From the NCBI GenBank assembly GCA_020343555.1, contig CP070800.1, positions 235,335 to 241,654 of the forward strand: a stretch of 6,320 nucleotides of DNA. The letters run 5' to 3'. This stretch comes from Dehalococcoidales bacterium (lineage in GTDB: Bacteria; Chloroflexota; Dehalococcoidia; Dehalococcoidales; UBA2162). The position numbers and the translations under genes are program-made. Shown piece after piece: positions 1 to 6,096 of this stretch (position 1 is the first letter of the stretch; each line of letters starts with the position of its first letter). Below the pieces are notes generated by a model, which saw only the letters and a program-made list of their open reading frames with translations, searched no databases and was not told the DNA's origin.

Positions 1-519
1 ATCGATCCGTACTTCGAGCGTGTAATCATCTTTTACGGTTACTCCATCAATTTCGGGACTTCTCCCTGCAAGCATTTCTCTTACGCCTATTATGTCACCG
101 AGATAGGTTTCGGCAGTTAAAGAACCGATCGAGGGAGTGCAAGCACGTTCCCACGAGTACTTGAAATCCGAGGCTGTCACTTGAGTTCCATCGTGAAATT
201 TCACATCTTCCCGTAGAAAGAAAGTATAGGTCATACCGTCATCACTGACCGTCCACTTCTCGGCGATATCCGGCACGGGTTCAAGATTGTTATCGAGACG
301 TACCAGGCCGCTGAATATCTGAGTTACATACTGGTGGGAAGTGGCATCACCGGATATTGCCGGATCAAGTGTATGAGGATCGATGCCATACAAATTCAGG
401 ACATCATTTTCCCCGGGGGATACTATTCCACTAGGTGATTTTGTGCAAGATCCCGGTAAAATGGAAAAAATGCAGAGAAAAGCGAGAACGAAAAAGAATA
501 TTCGAGAAAGTAGTCGCAT
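1..519 (-). CDS. Peptide/oligopeptide ABC transporter substrate-binding lipoprotein (SBP family 5), N-terminal part
   Basis: The first 173 codons of this gene are here; the rest runs off the left edge. The protein starts MRLLSRIFFFVLAFLCIF and then reads ILPGSC, a lipoprotein-type signal with the acceptor Cys at residue 25. The box is slightly atypical, with Leu at -4 and Pro at -3. The mature part shows the family 5 (DppA/OppA-like) extracellular solute-binding pattern: GIDPHTLDPA, then QIFSGLVRLDNNLEPVPDIA, EKWTVSDDGMTYTFFLRED, VKFHDGTQVTASDFKYSWER. Such proteins bind peptides or related solutes outside the membrane and pass them to an ABC permease; no permease or ATPase gene is in view, and the ligand cannot be told. 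The ATG at 519 is supported by an AGGG at 530-533 (10-base spacing) and by the signal sequence. The gene begins 24 bases after the acyl-CoA synthetase-like gene and is probably co-transcribed with it. Family assignment is firm; substrate is unknown. Confidence 0.9.
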   Translation of the reverse strand, partial: MRLLSRIFFFVLAFLCIFSILPGSCTKSPSGIVSPGENDVLNLYGIDPHTLDPAISGDATSHQYVTQIFSGLVRLDNNLEPVPDIAEKWTVSDDGMTYTFFLREDVKFHDGTQVTASDFKYSWERACTPSIGSLTAETYLGDIIGVREMLAGRSPEIDGVTVKDDYTLEVRID

Positions 520-543
520 AATTTATATACCCTGATCAGATTT

Positions 544-1965
544 TCACCGGTTTCCATTTCTCAGATTATAGTAGTCAAGAGCTTTCTTAAGGGCAAACGC
601 GCCGCGTTCCAGTGAGACAAAAGCAGGAATACCACCTTCCTGGAGTTCCTGCATCACTTTCCCAGCCTGTTCAACATCACCAGCTGAGAATGACCAAGCG
701 AGGACAGCAATCACCGGTTTCTCCGTACTCTGCTTGATATCTACGAGTAATTTGGGAAAACTCTCTCCCGGAGGTCCTCCTGGCCCCATTCCGGCAGCCA
801 CAAGGAGTGCCAGGTTATCGATATTTTCATCCCGAGCCAGGATCTCGATGATGCGTTTTATCTCTCGCCGGTTCTGATTTCCTGTATCTACGGGATTACG
901 GTAACCTCCACCTATAAGAGTGAAAAATGATGCCAATTCTTCGTATGATCTGTCTGTAAGAGTCGGAACATTTAATCCTGCTTCGCCAAAGGCATCGGAG
1001 ATAGCTACCGACTGACCTCCCGAGACACCGGTAATACCAACTCGATTACCGCGTACAGGTGGCAGGAAATGAACAGCTTTAAGAGTATCGATAAGTTCAT
1101 CCAGGCTCGATACTTTCACTGCTCCGCACTGGGCTACGGCAGAATCCCAGACAGAATATGAAACAGCGAGAGAACCGGTATGTGAAGCTATAGCCCTATC
1201 ACCCTCTTCGGTTCGACCGCCCTTCCATATCACGACGGGCTTTTTGGCAGAAACTTCCCTGAGCACCTTTAGAAATCGTTTACCGTCTTTTACTCCTTCA
1301 ATGTACATTCCGATAACTTTTATATCCGGGTCGTTACCAAAGAATTCAAGATAATCGGGCGAATCAAGGACGATTCCGTTCCCGAAACTTACTGTCTTGT
1401 TAACTGCCAGTCCCTGGAGAGAAGCCTGCCTGTTAAAGGTAACGGCATGGGTACCGCTCTGTGAAATCAACCCTACAGGACCGGCGACAGGTGTTTCCTG
1501 GAAAGCCGCTCCCTGTCCGACGCCAAGGCTGGGATTGAAGATTCCCATGCAGTTTGGACCGACAATATGAAAATTGCTTTTTTCAGCAATCTCGATCATC
1601 GCTTTTTCAAGGTTGATTCCTTCTTCGGTATCGGTTTCCGAGAAACCGGCTGTGAAGAAATGGGCGGCTGCAACGTCTTTTTGCACCAGGTCATTGAGGA
1701 TTCTCGGAGCTATTGCCCTGGGCACGGCTACTATTGCCAGGTCGACCGGTTCAGGTATGTCCATCAAACTGGTGTAATTCTCTATTCCAAGCTCCTTAAT
1801 GCCTTCGATCTCTTCCGGCGCTACCTGTACCGAGTATAGTTTACCCTTGAAGTTCGAGTGAGAACGCAGCCACATATAATTGGTCTCTTTTTTATCACCA
1901 ATGATCGCAATGCATTTTGGACTAAAAGCCCTCTCGAGTTTTTTATGGTCAGCTTTCAATGTCAT
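544..1965 (-). CDS. Acyl-CoA synthetase (ADP-forming) alpha-subunit-like, CoA-binding protein
   Basis: This 473-residue protein has the layout of the alpha subunit of ADP-forming acetyl/acyl-CoA synthetase, a relative of succinyl-CoA synthetase that interconverts acyl-CoA plus ADP and phosphate with acid, CoA and ATP. Visible parts are an N-terminal Rossmann CoA-binding domain (about 12-145, with GPNCMG at 136-141), a first ligase/flavodoxin-like domain (about 160-295, LISQSGTHA near 167 and SHTGS at 261-265, where His262 fits the phosphorylated His of this family), and a second such domain (about 305-465, GVSGGQSV, NPVDTG). Length matches stand-alone alpha subunits. The ATP-grasp beta part is neither fused nor encoded in the window, so activity would need a partner from elsewhere. 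The usual glycine-rich loop after the first strand is replaced by GDKKETNYMWLRSH, which is unusual and may mean altered CoA binding. The start is uncertain: GGAG touches the ATG at 1965 but sits 6 bases from a TTG at 1959. The acyl substrate is unknown. Confidence 0.85.
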   Translation of the reverse strand: MTLKADHKKLERAFSPKCIAIIGDKKETNYMWLRSHSNFKGKLYSVQVAPEEIEGIKELGIENYTSLMDIPEPVDLAIVAVPRAIAPRILNDLVQKDVAAAHFFTAGFSETDTEEGINLEKAMIEIAEKSNFHIVGPNCMGIFNPSLGVGQGAAFQETPVAGPVGLISQSGTHAVTFNRQASLQGLAVNKTVSFGNGIVLDSPDYLEFFGNDPDIKVIGMYIEGVKDGKRFLKVLREVSAKKPVVIWKGGRTEEGDRAIASHTGSLAVSYSVWDSAVAQCGAVKVSSLDELIDTLKAVHFLPPVRGNRVGITGVSGGQSVAISDAFGEAGLNVPTLTDRSYEELASFFTLIGGGYRNPVDTGNQNRREIKRIIEILARDENIDNLALLVAAGMGPGGPPGESFPKLLVDIKQSTEKPVIAVLAWSFSAGDVEQAGKVMQELQEGGIPAFVSLERGAFALKKALDYYNLRNGNR

Positions 1966-1969
1966 CTCC
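1966..1969 (-). promoter_or_regulatory. GGAG ribosome-binding site that may favour a TTG start
   Basis: GGAG is directly next to the ATG at 1965-1963, which leaves no spacer, but lies 6 bases before the TTG at 1959-1957. Spacing therefore favours initiation at the TTG, removing two residues. An in-frame TAG upstream rules out a longer product from a nearby start. The rest of the 70-base gap (1966-2035) shows no clear promoter or terminator. Confidence 0.4.
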
Positions 1970-2035
1970 AGTTCATTATTTCCAAGTGTCTATTTCGATA
2001 TACCGGCTGATATTTTACTTATGTTTTCCAACCTG

Positions 2036-2728
2036 TTAGAACAAACCTTCTCTTTTCAGGCTTCTGAAATCATTATCAACAACTATGACATGATCAAGAA
2101 CGTCAATACCCAGAATATCTCCGGCATCGGCAAGCCTTTTGGTCAGTTTGATATCGTCTTCAGAAGGTTCAGGTTCTCCTGAAGGATGGTTGTGAGTAAA
2201 TATAACCGATGCGGCACTTGCTGTAAGGGCTTCTTTAAAAACTTCTCTGGGGTGTACTATACTGCTGTCCAGGCTGCCAATGGAAACTTCAGATGTTTTT
2301 ATTAATTTTCCTCTCGTATCAAGACAAAGTACTAAAAAATATTCCTTCTTTTTACCCTTAAGCTTGTTTTGTATCAAGCTTACTACATCCTCGGGTGTCT
2401 TGACTACAGGTTTCTTTCCAGATTCATCGGCCTTTTCAAGCCTGTTTGCCAGTTCAAATGCTGCCTTGATCTGGGCTGCCTTGGCTGGTCCGATACCCTT
2501 TATTTTCGCAAGCTCTTCAAGGGTAGCATCCGCTATTCCCTTGAGATTTCCGAACTGGCTTAGTAACCTTTGTGAGGTTACGGTTACGGATTCTCCAGAA
2601 ATTCCTCTTCCCAGTATTAATGCAAGTATTTCCTGCGCGGAGAGATTTTCAACCCCGTGATTAAATAACCTTTCGCGAGGTCTTTCGGAGACAGGCAGAT
2701 CATGGATCGTAAATGATTTCTTACCCAC
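2036..2728 (-). CDS. radC: RadC family JAB1/MPN-domain protein
   Basis: This is a full-length RadC-type protein of 230 residues. Residues 1-95 hold the UPF0758 N-terminal region (LPVSERPRERLF near 11-22) with a helix-hairpin-helix DNA-binding motif, ELAKIKGIGPAKAAQIKAA, near 72-90. Residues about 108-230 form the MPN/JAB domain with the complete JAMM metal-binding pattern: Glu162 in REVFKEAL, then HNHPSGEPEPSEDD with His179, His181, Ser189 and Asp192. The family was named for a supposed role in DNA repair, but its biochemical function in bacteria is unsettled; the intact JAMM residues suggest zinc hydrolase chemistry. Translation begins at a GTG that shares its G with the TAG stop of the preceding peptidase gene, with GGGGAG at 2735-2740 six bases upstream, so the two are probably translationally coupled. 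The identification is secure; the role is not. Confidence 0.95.
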   Translation of the reverse strand: MGKKSFTIHDLPVSERPRERLFNHGVENLSAQEILALILGRGISGESVTVTSQRLLSQFGNLKGIADATLEELAKIKGIGPAKAAQIKAAFELANRLEKADESGKKPVVKTPEDVVSLIQNKLKGKKKEYFLVLCLDTRGKLIKTSEVSIGSLDSSIVHPREVFKEALTASAASVIFTHNHPSGEPEPSEDDIKLTKRLADAGDILGIDVLDHVIVVDNDFRSLKREGLF

Positions 2729-3909
2729 TAAAGACTCCCCGAAGTGAGAAGAAAAGCCGATTCGGTTAGTAATCGATCGATCCCGGATACTAAGGCGTTA
2801 ATCTGATCTAAATACTTCATGTTTATATAATCACGCCAAATTTCGTCAAGACCATCCATATTAAATCCATACACCGTTTCAAGAGCTTCATCGTAATCGA
2901 TACCATCAGACATGACGGTCAGCAATTCCAGCATTTTCTCACGACCGTATGTATCAATGAGCATCGAAACCAGGCTGTAACTCTGCGCATAAGATAAGTA
3001 AGACTGATCAGCGTAGGCTGAAAAAGGACTGGCCAGGCTTCGAACCGATATAAGAGTATCGTTTTCTACAGCTTGACTCAGATAATAGGTAAACGCTTCT
3101 GCAAGTGGGCCTTCCATGTACATGGCAAGTCCCTCATCAAGCCATACCGGAATATCCAAATATGGATTATATGTCATCCGATGGATAACGAGGTGAGTCA
3201 GTTCGTGGACAATAGTCCTTAATCCCCATTCAAGACTAGAGGAATCTATTCCTATGGCTATACAATTATACGAAGGATAAGCTACACCACCGGTCCAGGT
3301 CTGTGGAAAGATCATAGCACTTCGTAAATCATTTGAGTTTGCGTAAATATAAATTTTAACCGGATCGATGATACCGACTCCAGTGCTTTGGTATAGTCTG
3401 TCAAGACCTTCGATCGCGGCTGAAAGCAGTTCTTCTGCGAATTCCGTATCCCCCTCGTACCAGTAAAGTGTGATATCGTTCTGTCGGATACTTTCCCATT
3501 CGAAACGGGTATCATCATAGCGTAGAATTACGGGAGAAGTTTGATGGGTGTTACCGTCTGTATCTAGAATAGACCACCAGTACTGTATGTTTGTTCCGGG
3601 CGGCATCCCTCCTGTCTTTCTCATATCCCACGACCATTCTGCTGTAACACGGCGGTCAGGTACGATATCGATTAGTACCTCACTCGTCACGTGAGCATAA
3701 GATAATCGGTCGACGTACATAAATAATCTCACATCCGTGATATCTGCATTGCTTTCAACAGAAAGGGTGAAGTTCAGTTTATCAGGGTATTCAACATCGG
3801 CAGAACTCTCTATAACACTTATTCCGCCTGCTGCCAGTGACGGACCAACAGGAGCTAACACTCCCAGCAGGAATATTGCGGATAACAGGATGTATATTTT
3901 CTTTATCAC
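2728..3909 (-). CDS. Secreted peptidase MA-like (gluzincin) zinc metalloprotease
   Basis: This 393-residue protein has a signal peptide (MIKKIYILLSAIFLLGVLAP, with probable cleavage after Ala26 or Ala27 in SLAAGG), so it should act outside the cytoplasmic membrane. Residues about 30-135 look like a beta-rich, Ig-like domain (WSWDMRKTGGMPPG, YWWSILDTDGN). The catalytic part, about 140-365, carries HELTH at 235-239 (His235, Glu236, His239) and WLDEGLAMYMEG with Glu259, 24 residues from Glu236, which completes an HExxH-E gluzincin zinc site. This is the pattern of the peptidase-MA-like families common in Chloroflexota and related Gram-positive lineages. No C-terminal membrane anchor is seen. It starts with GTG, preceded by GGGGGA at 3916-3921, and overlaps the prfB stop by 4 bases (GTGA), suggesting that its translation depends on release factor 2 translation. 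Substrate and physiological role are unknown. Protease activity is inferred from intact motifs. Confidence 0.85.
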   Translation of the reverse strand: MIKKIYILLSAIFLLGVLAPVGPSLAAGGISVIESSADVEYPDKLNFTLSVESNADITDVRLFMYVDRLSYAHVTSEVLIDIVPDRRVTAEWSWDMRKTGGMPPGTNIQYWWSILDTDGNTHQTSPVILRYDDTRFEWESIRQNDITLYWYEGDTEFAEELLSAAIEGLDRLYQSTGVGIIDPVKIYIYANSNDLRSAMIFPQTWTGGVAYPSYNCIAIGIDSSSLEWGLRTIVHELTHLVIHRMTYNPYLDIPVWLDEGLAMYMEGPLAEAFTYYLSQAVENDTLISVRSLASPFSAYADQSYLSYAQSYSLVSMLIDTYGREKMLELLTVMSDGIDYDEALETVYGFNMDGLDEIWRDYINMKYLDQINALVSGIDRLLTESAFLLTSGSL

Positions 3910-5004
3910 TGTTGTTCCCCCAAAATAGAACGGAGATAAGCGATTATAAAATCATCCAGATCTCCATCCATTACGGCATCGGGATTTCCGGACTGGTAGT
4001 CGGTCCTGTGATCTTTCACCATTTTATAAGGGTGAAGGACGTAACTCCTTATCTGGTTGCCCCATCCGGCTAAGACACGGTCGCCTTTCAGTTTTGTTCT
4101 TTCTTCAGCCAATTTAGCCATTTCGATGTTTAATATGCGTGACTGAAGAATTGTAAGTGCGATATCTTTATTCTGGTGTTGAGATCGCTCACTCTGGCAT
4201 GTAACAACCAGACCTGTCGGGAGGTGTGTTATCCTGACGGCGCTGCTGGTTTTCTGCATATGCTGACCGCCAGGTCCGCTTGAGCGGAAGGTATCTATCT
4301 TAATCTCGTCCGGTTCGATATTGACATCGATCCCGGATTCGGCTTCCGGTAATATTTCGATCAAAACAAATGAAGTATGTCTTGCATGATCTGCGTCGAA
4401 GGGAGACAGGCGGACCAGCCGGTGAACGCCATGTTCTGATTTAAGATAGCCGAAGGCATAATCTCCCTTTATTTCTATAGTAGTGCTTTTTATACCGGCT
4501 TCATCTCCCGGTGAGGAGTCAAGAATTTCGGTTTTATAACCACGCCGTTCTGCCCATCGGAGATACATTCGCTGGAGCATTTCCGCCCAGTCCTGTGATT
4601 CGGTACCTCCTGCTCCTGCGTGAATAGCCAGGATGGCATTTCTGGAATCGTATTCGCCGCTGAAAGCCATTTCAAGTTCCAGTTCATCCAGGTATGAGGA
4701 TACGGAATCAATCTCGATTTCGTATTCTTCTCGAAACAGGACATCTTCCTCTGCCAGAGATACCATTTCACTGATATCTTTCACACGTCTCTCTAACCCG
4801 CGCCATTTTTCAACTAATTTATTAATCTCTGACAGGCGACGCATAACTCGCTTCGCATTTACCTGGTCAAGCCAGAAATCCTGTTTAACCGATTGCTTTT
4901 CTAATCTGGTACTTTCTTTTTCTTTTGCAGCAACATCAAAGATGCACCAGTGCGTTAGCTATTCTGGTTTGTAGGTCTTGTAGTTTATCTCTTAGTTCCT
5001 GCAC
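3906..5004 (-). CDS. prfB: Peptide chain release factor 2, with programmed +1 frameshift
   Basis: RF2 recognises UGA and UAA stop codons in the ribosomal A site and triggers peptide release. The reading frame is split. The zero frame starts at GTG 5004 (AGGGAG at 5012-5017, 7-base spacer) and encodes 22 residues, VQELRDKLQDLQTRIANALV then HL, ending at an in-frame TGA (4938-4936) directly after CTT. Skipping one T continues as DVAAKEKESTRLEKQ and QDFWLD, then MRRLSEINKL, to the TGA at 3908-3906. The joined product is 365 residues, the same length as E. coli RF2. Diagnostic motifs in the joined protein are the UGA/UAA-reading tripeptide SPF at 200-202 (RLSPFDADHARHTS) and the catalytic GGQ at 245-247 (SSGPGGQHMQKTSSAVRITH). 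An annotation from the internal ATG at 4844 would lose 53 residues of domain 1. The gene follows nfi by 38 bases and overlaps the peptidase gene. Autoregulation by RF2 level is expected from the known mechanism. Confidence 0.97.
4935..4948 (-). promoter_or_regulatory. prfB: Programmed +1 frameshift site of prfB
   Basis: The site reads GGTG-CAT-CTT-TGA-T. CTT-TGA is the classic slip pair: the CUU-decoding tRNA moves to UUU while the ribosome pauses at the UGA that scarce RF2 should read, giving feedback control of RF2. GGTG occupies the place, three bases before CTT, of the Shine-Dalgarno-like AGGGGG in E. coli, but it is shorter and can pair only with the 5' end of the anti-SD core. The base after TGA is T rather than the usual C. 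The protein reading on both sides matches RF2, which makes the frameshift itself secure; its efficiency cannot be judged. Confidence 0.92.
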
Positions 5005-5011
5005 TCATCAA

Positions 5012-5017
5012 CTCCCT
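5012..5017 (-). promoter_or_regulatory. Ribosome-binding site that fixes the GTG start of prfB
   Basis: AGGGAG lies 7 bases before the GTG at 5004-5002, which opens the conserved RF2 N-terminus QELRDKLQDLQTRI. A nearby ATG at 5008-5006 is in another frame and closes after seven codons, so the GTG is the supported start. Confidence 0.8.
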
Positions 5018-5023
5018 GATATT

Positions 5024-5029
5024 ATTATA
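5024..5029 (-). promoter_or_regulatory. Possible -10 element of an internal prfB promoter
   Basis: A perfect TATAAT lies in the 38-base gap between nfi and prfB. Transcription from it would begin near 5017, leaving a leader of about 13 bases that still contains the AGGGAG ribosome-binding site. No good -35 hexamer is found at 16-18 bases upstream, so this is only a weak candidate for prfB expression independent of nfi. Confidence 0.3.
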
Positions 5030-5042
5030 CACGATGTTCCCG

Positions 5043-5735
5043 TTAAGATATGGCACTATGGCCTTTCATTTGCAGATTCCCTCCCGCTGCGAGATGAGCA
5101 AGACGGGTAGGTTGAGGAATCCGATAACCTCGGCAACAGTTTAGTACCCAGTAAATGGCCGAATTCAAGCTTATATTGTGACCAATGGATACGAATACAG
5201 GTTTTACTCCACGTTTGGTACGTAACACTACTCCTATTATCTCGTCTTTATCAATAAGGTTAGAGAAGTCACCAGGTTCGTTTTCCGGTTCAGCATGGCG
5301 ACCGCATAGTCGTGATTTCGCACAACCGATAGTAGTAATATCCATTACAACACCAAAATGCGAAGCGAGTCCGAATCTGCGCGGGTGGGCGATACCCTGC
5401 CCGTCGACCATAACGAGATCAGGTGTAATCGACAGTTGTTCGAAGGCTGCTATTATAAGTGGTAATTCTCTAAAAGAAAGAAGCCCCGGGATATACGGGA
5501 ATTCCAGGTAGCCTGAAGCTGTCTGAACATCTATTATATAGAGATCAGGATAATTCAGGAGAACCACGCTGGCAGTTGCCATTTTACTTGTATTCTGTAC
5601 CGACAAGTCAACACCCGCAATATATTTTACCTCGGATACTGAATCATATGTTGAAACACGGGCTGAGAAGTTATTCTGTATCTCCAGAGCGTGGGATGTA
5701 TTTAGTGGATGGGTATACATGCTTTTCTTTACCAT
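5043..5735 (-). CDS. nfi: Endonuclease V (deoxyinosine 3' endonuclease)
   Basis: Endonuclease V cuts DNA at the second phosphodiester bond 3' of deoxyinosine, starting repair of deaminated adenine; some homologues also act on inosine in RNA. From the ATG at 5735 the protein has 230 residues and shows every family motif: IAGVDLS (Asp43), FPYIPGLLSFRELP (Tyr81 of the strand-separating PYIP wedge, Glu90), LVMVDGQGIAHPRRFGLASH (Asp111), IGCAKSRLCG, PVFVSIGHNISL, and CCRGYRIPQPTRLAHLAAGG (His214). The acidic residues and His214 correspond to the metal-binding set of the Thermotoga maritima enzyme. An in-frame ATG at 5759 would add eight residues, but it has no properly spaced Shine-Dalgarno sequence, and a strong promoter lies inside that extension, so I prefer 5735; ATG 5720 is a third option. 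The gene heads the leftward unit and is divergent from rpsP. The identification is very firm; the exact start is not. Confidence 0.95.
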   Translation of the reverse strand: MVKKSMYTHPLNTSHALEIQNNFSARVSTYDSVSEVKYIAGVDLSVQNTSKMATASVVLLNYPDLYIIDVQTASGYLEFPYIPGLLSFRELPLIIAAFEQLSITPDLVMVDGQGIAHPRRFGLASHFGVVMDITTIGCAKSRLCGRHAEPENEPGDFSNLIDKDEIIGVVLRTKRGVKPVFVSIGHNISLNSAIYWVLNCCRGYRIPQPTRLAHLAAGGNLQMKGHSAIS

Positions 5736-5741
5736 AAAGGG

Positions 5742-5770
5742 ATTATATCCATATCTCATGCCTTTTACAA
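5742..5770 (-). promoter_or_regulatory. Sigma-70-type promoter for nfi and probably the leftward operon
   Basis: On the minus strand, TTGTAA (5770-5765; 4 of 6 to TTGACA) is followed after exactly 17 bases by TATAAT (5747-5742; 6 of 6). Ideal spacing puts +1 at 5735, the A of an in-frame ATG of nfi, which predicts a leaderless mRNA. It does not overlap the divergent rpsP promoter: the two -35 boxes are 13 bases apart. Confidence 0.7.
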
Positions 5771-5783
5771 TAAGTATTTGCTA

Positions 5784-5812
5784 TTGACAGACGTTAACTA
5801 ATAGCTCATAAT
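5784..5812 (+). promoter_or_regulatory. Sigma-70-type promoter for rpsP-khpA
   Basis: A perfect TTGACA (5784-5789), a 17-base spacer and CATAAT (5807-5812; 5 of 6) make the best promoter in the window. The expected start is G5819, leaving only about 8 bases (GACGCAAT) before the rpsP ATG, with no Shine-Dalgarno sequence. Confidence 0.8.
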
Positions 5813-5826
5813 AACCTAGACGCAAT

Positions 5827-6096
5827 ATGGTTAAGATACGTTTAAGAAGAGTAGGAGCAAAGAACAGACCGAGTTACAGGCTGGTAGTAGCTGATTCTCG
5901 AGCGCCTCGAGATGGAGCATTTATCAGCATTATCGGTCACTATAACCCACTTGTTGACCCTGAAGAAGTAGTGATCGATGAGGAAAAGGCACTTGACTGG
6001 CTCAAACAAGGTGCACAGCCGACAGAAACTGTCAGCAGATTGTTAAACAAAACTGGTATTTTAGATAAGTTTAGAACAATCAAGGAGAAGTCATGA
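5827..6096 (+). CDS. rpsP: 30S ribosomal protein S16
   Basis: S16 is a small-subunit ribosomal protein that binds 16S rRNA early in 30S assembly. The 89-residue protein is full length and opens with the family signature [20 protein letters not shown], followed by [19 protein letters not shown] and a C-terminal [17 protein letters not shown]. The start at 5827 is fixed by this conserved N-terminus even though no Shine-Dalgarno sequence precedes it; a strong promoter just upstream predicts a leader of about 8 bases. The gene overlaps khpA by four bases (ATGA). In many bacteria rpsP and the KH-domain gene are followed by rimM and trmD, which would lie beyond the right edge if the order is kept. 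Confidence 0.98.
   Translation: MVKIRLRRVGAKNRPSYRLVVADSRAPRDGAFISIIGHYNPLVDPEEVVIDEEKALDWLKQGAQPTETVSRLLNKTGILDKFRTIKEKS

Noticed and set aside
532..539. 8-base palindrome CTGATCAG before the lipoprotein gene
   Set aside because: Too short to be called an operator; it partly overlaps the AGGG ribosome-binding site and is not repeated in the window.
1567..1839. 90-codon open frame on the plus strand inside the acyl-CoA synthetase-like gene
   Set aside because: Antisense to a well-conserved domain, with no recognisable domain or ribosome-binding site.
1966..2035. Possible promoter or terminator between radC and the acyl-CoA synthetase-like gene
   Set aside because: A TTGGAA and a TATATC occur but 23 bases apart, and no GC-rich hairpin with a T run is present.
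2280..2660. 126-codon open frame on the plus strand inside radC
   Set aside because: It is antisense to a complete RadC with intact motifs; its Ser/Phe-rich composition is typical of a reverse-strand shadow.
3837..4073. 78-codon open frame on the plus strand across the prfB-peptidase junction
   Set aside because: It lies opposite two real overlapping genes and has no domain or start signal.
3906..4844. A 312-residue prfB beginning at ATG 4844
   Set aside because: It lacks conserved RF2 domain 1 sequence that is present upstream in the same frame and is joined to a GTG start by the CTT-TGA frameshift.
5793..5815. Inverted GTTA...TAAC around the rpsP -10 region as an operator
   Set aside because: Only four bases match in each arm; the inner bases do not pair.
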